Assembly (NCBI GenBank): GCA_026686845.1 | Contig: JAIVEN010000022.1 | Coordinates: 21,984,001-22,048,000, forward strand | Reading direction: 5' to 3' | DNA from: Adenanthera pavonina | Taxonomy: Eukaryota; Streptophyta; Magnoliopsida; Fabales; Fabaceae | Length of the DNA: 64,000 nucleotides | Shown here: positions 58,001-64,000 of the stretch, piece after piece | Layout: every line of letters starts with the position of its first letter | How positions within the stretch are numbered: the stretch's first letter is position 1 | Made by a program: the position numbers and the translations under genes | Notes under the pieces: model-generated | What the model was told of the DNA's origin: nothing | Database searches by the model: none | Seen by the model: only the letters and a program-made list of their open reading frames with translations

Positions 58001-58719
58001 ATGGCTGGGGTGGGAAACTCGAAGTTGAAGGTGCATGTGTGGACTCCCTAGGAGGATGATTTGTTGATTAGGTGCTTGTTAGAGATCCATGAGAAATGAG
58101 ACTCAGATGTAGGAAGTGGTTTTAGCCTTTGATGGTTAAGCAAATTAGAGAAAATGTTGGATGATAAACTTCCTGGATGTGGGTTGAAAGCTACTCCACA
58201 CATTCAATCATGTTTGAAGAGAATGAAACAAATATGGCAACTTATGAATGACATGGTCTATGGTGACAATAACCCTGGTTTTGGATAGAATCATGAGAGA
58301 AAGTGTGTTGTTGCAGATGACATTGTGTGGAATAACTATATTGGAGTAAGTACTAATTATTAGAATGAGTCATATTGTTAATTGATATATTTTTGTTAGT
58401 ATTGATTAGTCTGTGTTGTTTATAGGTCTACAAAGGAGCTCTACATCTGCGTTCAAATTCTTTTCCCCGCTTTGATGCTCTTTGCAAGGTTTATAGGGAG
58501 CATAGAAGAATTGATAACCATCCAAGGGTATATGGTGAGCTTGTTGATGAGTTAGAGCACTTATATGATGTACTTTTGAAGATTAAAGAACTTACTGATA
58601 GGGATCACCAAGAGGTTCTTATGAAGATGGCTAGAAACAAAGATATGCATGCTACCTCCCCTAGTCTTCCACATAATGAGAAAGTTGAAGTGGTTCACAA
58701 GCTTTTACATTATGCTTGA
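58001..58719 (+). pseudogene. Myb/SANT-like protein remnant (Harbinger partner type)
   Basis: ATG 58001 opens MAGVGNSKLKVHVWTP; exon 1 to 58345 and exon 2 from 58426 join at GT/AG, and the frame ends at 58717-58719. The first part follows the plant Myb/SANT-like (Myb_DNA-bind_3) domain: WTP.EDDLLIRCLLEIHE, KLPGCGLKATPHIQSCLKRM, NDMVYGDNNPGFG, KCVVADDIVWNNYI, then SNSFPRFDALCKVYREHR. The C-terminal part (DELEHLYDVLLKIKELTDRD) looks helical. In-frame stops replace the Glu after WTP, a residue after EIHEK, and the Trp after PGFG. Proteins of this type pair with PIF/Harbinger transposases, bringing them to DNA and the nucleus, and have also been adopted as host genes. Here it looks dead. Confidence 0.8.
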
Positions 58720-58883
58720 ACTTTTGGGGCCTCTCTTGGAAAGATATCTTGTTGTAGTTGTTAGTTGCTAGTCATTTGGCTAGTTGTCTTTGCATACAAC
58801 TTCATTTGTTTTGAGAGTATGGATGATATATATTATGTGAATGACTCCATGGCTAATATATTATGAAGTATGTATGAAGATAT

Positions 58884-60514
58884 TGTAGGGAATCTCGATA
58901 CATACGCAGCGAAAAAACATCACTAAATTTCCTCCCATGGATCCGTCAATGTTGTTTAGATTGAGAAGTAGAAAAGAATTTTACCACCTGTGCATCCCTT
59001 TAGCATTCTTTTCTTACCGTTGGTCCCCAGGAACTGACGTGTCTAATCAGCTCCCTCTACCGGTATCCACACGAATGGTAAGTCCAACTCGAACAACATT
59101 CTAACACGTTTATTTGTGAATGTCTGTACGCTCTCTGTGTGTGTCTATACGTTCTCTGTTTGTCCATACGCTATCTCTCTCTAAGTGTGCGGACATTCTA
59201 TCTCTAGGAAAGACTCTCTTAATTCTGTATATAATAACCCTAATCTATATAATTATATCGATGATATTTATTATTTGATTAATTTAAATCAATTATTTAA
59301 ATTAAATCAAATCTTAATTAAATAAATTAGTTTAGATTTAAATCTATCTAATAGAATAAATCTAAACCAACTATCTAATCTAAATCCAGAATCAAATCTA
59401 AATTTAATTTATCATATAAATCAAATTCAGATTATAACATTAATTTAAATTTAAATCTATTACATAGAATTAAATTTAAAACCAATGCATTTAAATTAAT
59501 TTAAATAATATATATAATTCGAAATATTTAATATATATCAAATATATATACATTTATTTAAAAAATTCGCACACTCTAAATTGAACATTAAATTCATTGA
59601 ATTTAGACACATATTAAATTCAATGAATCTGGACATTTTAGATCAAGTTGGTCTGTTCTTGTGTACAACCATGCATGCCCATATGATGTTGGTAGTGGGC
59701 CAATGACACTATTAGACCCACAAGTCACCAGTGACCCATAGTAAGACATTGTGACTACCCAAATCATGTGAGATTGATGATCCGATACAACCTACCATAT
59801 AATCTTATCACATCCCTATTGTCTCACAATATATAGGTCAAGTATGAGGCATAGAAATTTTATCTTCATCTTATTAGATCATCACTTTCTCGATCTCCAA
59901 GCAGACTAATAGAGTAAATGGAAACTCTTCCATTCGAGCACGGCCATGCATTTTTCAATCTCACTCATTGAGGGGTTCAAATATATCTTTCCATTAATTA
60001 GATGGACAAATTTCATCTTAACTATTCATCTTCCCCTACATGAATTTCATTATGCCCGATCATAGCCTTTATAATCTTCTGATTAAATGTGACTTTTGAC
60101 TATACTGAAGTACAATGTTCCCATGTAGAAAGCCATGATAATCTCAGGTCTGAGGGCTCAATGACACGGTTATATATTTATGAGATAAGCTTATAACTTG
60201 ATCTATGCAGCTATCTCATGACGGGTCGATCCAGTGCCTATTCTCTAATAGGTGCTTATGATTTTGATTTGTATCTTCATACATAATTATCACATAATTA
60301 TCAATTAAAATCATACTAGTATTAGTTTATCATTGTTCCCACAAAGATGATTGACTAGGGACATTTAGGATAAAATAATTTATCTAAGGATATTATTATA
60401 AATAAAAACATGCAAACTATATAATAATGTAATAAAAGAAAAAACACCTTCTTTTTTCATAATGAAGTATAATATTCATAATACAATAATTAGCCTAAGG
60501 CACAATTTCTAACA
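58884..60514 (-). mobile_element. Putative 1.6 kb solo LTR
   Basis: The block runs from TGTAGGGAATCTCGATACAT to GGCACAATTTCTAACA. On the - strand this is TGTTAGAAATTGTGCCTTAG at the start and CGTATGTATCGAGATTCCC, then TACA, at the end, a common pattern for plant LTRs. Flanks are GATAT and TATAT, a 5 bp duplication with one change. No gag or pol lies inside. It has been inserted between the two Myb/SANT-like remnants. Confidence 0.7.
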
Positions 60515-60879
60515 TATATGTATGCTACTTTTTTATTATGACTTTTGTGTTTGGATTCTACTTTATTTATTGTGAGCTGTGATGTATTTTCAAGTGTCCT
60601 TAAGTATGGAAAATGAGTTCCAAAATTCCACTATTACAAAAAAAATATTGAATAAGAAGATATTTGTTTCTTAGTCGTGTCTTCTCACTTTTATATAATC
60701 ACATCTTATAATAAAAAAAACTTATTACATATATTGAGTTTTCATTTCATTAACTAATTGAATGTGATCATTTAAAAAAAAAAACTTATTTTCCTAAGAG
60801 ATAATCATATTTCTCAATTATAGTTGATGAGTTGAATCACCATGCATCAAAGCTTCAACTAGGTAGTTGTCTAAGACAT

Positions 60880-61648
60880 TCTACATGTGATTACCCATGG
60901 TGTTTCACAGCTCTTTTAGAGCACCCACCATTAACTCATTCCGATCATGGCTATTCCTCTTCCTCTTCCTTGAGCATGAGATCTCACTTATATTGTTGAC
61001 TTCTTGCTCAATGAATTGCTCTAGAGGTTTGTTTCTAGGCCCAAATCTACCTCTTCATCATCTTCTTCAGGTTGAGTTTGATTGTCACCTCCATCCATGT
61101 CATCAATGAAATCATAATAAGTGCATGCTTCTTTCCCTGTAGCTCTGTCTTTTTCCAAACACTATGCATAAAGACTCCAAAAGTGGGAATGATTTATTTC
61201 AAAACTTTGCAGCAGCCTTGTGACTTTACATGTGAAATGGCCAATATAAGAACATACCTTAATAACTTAAAAAAAAAATAACAAATGACAAAGTATTTAA
61301 TGATACCTTCACATATTTATCCCACATAGCATTCTCTGCAAAAGCACATTCATTCACAGGATCCCATCCAAATCCATATGAATTTGGACCATATAACATA
61401 TCATACAAAGTAAACTTGATTTTTTTTTAGGGTTTTAATTTGAGATTGGATGTGAGGATTTCCCTTTAACCTACATCTAGGTTTCTTGTTTTCCAACATT
61501 TTCTTTAGATGGGCTAAAAACCCAGGTTTGAAGTCATTGTTTGCAATGTATGAACCTTCAACTCGAAGCTAAAGGAGGCACTGTACCAGCAACGAGTCTT
61601 TTTCTACAGTACATGAGACTTTGGCTTAGAAGGGCCCTCAAATGCCAT
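60880..61648 (-). pseudogene. Second Myb/SANT-like remnant (Harbinger partner)
   Basis: From a possible ATG at 61648 (MAFEGPSKPKSHVL*) the - strand, with frame changes, gives VEGSYIANNDFKPGFLAHLK, KKMLENKKPRCRLKGNPHIQ, YDMLYGPNSYGFGWDPVNEC, then MWDKYVK. After an intron it continues KFRNKSFPLLESLCIVFGKD, RATGKEACTYYDFIDDMDGG. This is the Myb_DNA-bind_3 layout including the F..L..VFG.DRATG segment. Stops and shifts show decay. It lies 218 bp downstream of the transposase remnant on the same strand, the usual arrangement of the two genes of a PIF/Harbinger element. It differs from the + strand copy at 58001, so the two are from different elements or subfamilies. Confidence 0.8.
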
Positions 61649-61865
61649 CACCCAATTTAACATGCAAATAAACATTAGTATACATCAAGGAACATAAATT
61701 CAAATCCAAATACAATTAAATCAAATACATGAAATTATATAAGTGTAGGAACATAACATCACATAATAGCAGTTAGCATCAAAAGAAATCAAACATACTC
61801 CAAGATATGATTCACACAAAATTACAATTAAGACACCCTTAAACTATGTATCTCCTCATCTTCAT

Positions 61866-63240
61866 CTAAGAGCTATGACTAAGAAATTCCGCAAACATCT
61901 CATTTGCCAATGTCTCACAAAAATTGCTCCATGCATCAGAAGTTTCAATGGCTTGGATGGGATTGACATCAACATTAGGATTATTTGTCTCCATAGTATC
62001 AGACTCTTCATCAAGTAAATCTTCTCCTTATTGTTAAATGAGGTTAAATAATAGACAACAAGCTAATATAACTCGATTATGTGTTTGCACCAGATAAAAT
62101 GATAGACTTTGAAGAATTGCTTATTGTAACTTCAACATTCCAAAGCATCTTTCAATGACATTAAGTGTTGTTGAATGTCTCATATTAAAACATTCACATG
62201 GTGTTAATGGTACTCGACCCTCTCTCCATTCATTCAAGTGGTTTCTTTGTCCTCTATATGGTGCAAGGAAACCTTCACAGTTAGTGAACCCAACATCTAT
62301 CAAATAATATTGACCTACATAGTTTATGACAACATTAATCAACAATTAGAACAAAACTAGTAGCTTCAATTGACATATAAACAAACTATGCGACATAAAT
62401 GAAGTAGTTATTTACAACATAGTTGAAAAATGTCATCTCACCATGTGGGACTTTCAACCCATGCCTTTTTGTGGTTGCATCACACAAAACTCTTCCATCA
62501 GCTGTGAAACCTCCCCAACGACATATATAAATTGTATATCTTGGGAGCAAACACTTAAGGCATTCATTGTAATTTCGCCTTTACGGTTTTGATATCGAGG
62601 TTTATCAGCCGTTAGTACCTTTATTCTTATGTGTGTTCCATCAATGGCTCCCAAACAATCCTACACATAAAAGACAAACCCGTGAGTATATAAAAAGGCA
62701 TGGTATAGAGTTGAATGTGAATAGGCAAGAAGCTTGAAATTACCTTAAAGCACTTCCATCTATCATCTTTTGAATTCTCAAGCATAGGCTCTGGTTTTTT
62801 CCACAATTCTCTACCCAATCGCATCATAGCATTTAACACCAAATTAAAGCACCTACTAATAGTTTCCCTGGACCTTCCAAAATAAAATTGTATAACTCTA
62901 TTCTTGAAATGGTGTGCAAAAATATTGCTACTTGTTTATCAACAGACATATTTTTCGTTGGTTTTAAACCACCTATACTCTCAAGCATCTTACATAGCCT
63001 ATCAAATGTGACCCTATGCATCCTAAGTTGATTATGCAAGTAGTGTCACTGCTATACACCAAATTACATATGTGAGTTCTTCTAGCATAGAAGTCTATAG
63101 TATATGACCTATTACTATTACGATGCCTACACATGGCAACCATAACACAAGTGTTCATAAAACACTGATACATTGTATTGATCACAGTTAGCCACCATAT
63201 CAACAAATAAACTACAATTTCTCTTCTTGCTAGATTCGTC
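61866..63240 (-). pseudogene. Second PIF/Harbinger transposase remnant
   Basis: The - strand reads, with frameshifts and introns: RMHRVTFDRLCKMLESIGGL and NMSVDKQVAIFLHTIS (about 62840-63040), then VLNAMMRLGRELWKKPEP. The DDE core follows: GAIDGTHIRIKV with the first catalytic Asp (about 62630), ENRKGE-like QNRKGEITMNALSVCSQD, a frameshifted ADGRVLCDATTKRHGLKVP (second Asp), YYLIDVGFTNCEGFLAPYRG (about 62290) and NVIERCFGMLK with the catalytic Glu (about 62130). The C-terminus SDAWSNFCETLANEMFAEFL ends at a TAG at 61866-61868. It is less decayed at the catalytic residues than the first transposase (13567-14855) and belongs to another subfamily, judging by its MFAEF versus MWIDY ending. No ATG is apparent at 63242, where the frame begins with GTG, so the start is approximate. 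Confidence 0.88.
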
Positions 63241-63242
63241 AC

Positions 63243-64000
63243 TATATATTAAAATAACAACACCATATCATCAATTTCCCAAACCATATTAATCCCAATT
63301 CATCATGAGTAATTAATAGCAATATTAACAAAACACCATGCTATATGAATAAAAATAAAGCATGTAATCCATGAATCTAGAAACAAAAAAAATCATATCA
63401 TAAAAAGCTAGTATCAATCAAATTCCACAACCATGAAAGCTTAGCAACTTATTTGCTGTTAAAAAAAAAAAAGCTTAGCAACTTATTGCAAAATCAGTTT
63501 AGCTACTTCACACATTGGATTCCAAAAATTGAATGCCGAGAAGATAGTAAATAGAATATCCTAATGCCATAGAACATAGCATATTAGACTTCTCCCTCTT
63601 TCAAACGGTAAAAACACAACATCATATCATAATCTTAAACACGGCCTATAAGTTATCCAACTTTAATGTATTATAGAAGTCCATAGCATTAGGATACTTG
63701 AAGAATGGAAAAGTAAATCCACCCAACTAAAGCACCCTAATAGGGAATATCCTATCAAATAGTTTTTGAAGGTTTCTACATTAATAACTGCAAATAGATT
63801 GCATATACCCATGGTCATAGCACTCATGCTTGGGGTAGATTGCTAGGTAAAGAAAAACATGAAAATGGAAATACAAACACCCTCATATTAATTATATGAA
63901 AGAATTCATCCAACAGAAGAAAAGTTTCTCTTATATTCTGATGTTATACATGATATTGCTTTAAGCCTTCCAATAGAATATATGGCAAGCACACTCAAAA
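63243..64000. other. AT-rich DNA to the window edge
   Basis: No gene seen. It may contain the 5' part or terminal repeat of the Harbinger element to its left. A short local duplication AAGCTTAGCAACTTATT occurs at about 63438 and again at 63471. Confidence 0.5.

Noticed and set aside
1..64000. tRNA, rRNA or CRISPR arrays
   Set aside because: No cloverleaf with A and B boxes, rRNA block or spaced direct-repeat array was seen on either strand; the periodic arrays present are degenerate satellites or LTR subrepeats.

Overview
This is nuclear DNA from a flowering plant, almost certainly a eudicot. Three intron-aware plant genes can be read: an AT-hook/PPC protein, a glutathione peroxidase with a codon-split catalytic cysteine, and an intronless MCTP. 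They sit in an AT-rich background full of plant-type transposable elements: Copia, a LINE, long solo LTRs, PIF/Harbinger, and Stowaway-like MITEs with TA target duplications. I cannot name the species from the sequence.

Layout. Positions 1-22400 are mostly transposon territory. A decayed but fully bounded Copia element lies at 2237-8984 (AATAT target duplication), with a LINE 3' end inside its 5' LTR. A very long putative solo LTR follows at 9032-12372, then a dead PIF/Harbinger element (about 12404-15050) and a second, reverse-strand Copia truncated at both ends (about 15220-19765). Next to it is the 3' end of a KDM5/JMJ17-like histone demethylase gene with stops and a damaged PHD finger (19868-22401). 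Positions 22400-29250 hold no gene, only foldback repeats, a degenerate 21-22 bp repeat array and MITEs.

The gene-bearing part is 29250-49300. The AHL gene (30293-34268, +, five coding exons) and a mitochondrial-type phospholipid hydroperoxide glutathione peroxidase (35590-38328, -, six exons) converge. Two copies of one about 0.4 kb repeat in opposite orientation flank the AHL gene. After a gene-poor stretch with two adjacent MITEs comes an LTR element without recognisable gag or pol (42488-45508). Its 3' LTR ends only about 140 bp from the stop codon of the MCTP gene (45647-48658, -), which has a 5' UTR intron.

From 49300 to the end there is no intact gene: Stowaway-like MITEs, an LTR-like region with about 75 bp internal repeats, a Tourist/Harbinger-type MITE with TTA duplications, and remnants of PIF/Harbinger systems. 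The latter are a Myb/SANT-like partner on the + strand (58001-58719), a putative solo LTR (58884-60514), a second Myb/SANT-like partner (about 60880-61648, -) and a transposase (61866-63240, -). The last two form the usual partner/transposase pair of a Harbinger element. The host genes look functionally independent: chromatin architecture, peroxide detoxification, and plasmodesmal/ER membrane contact.
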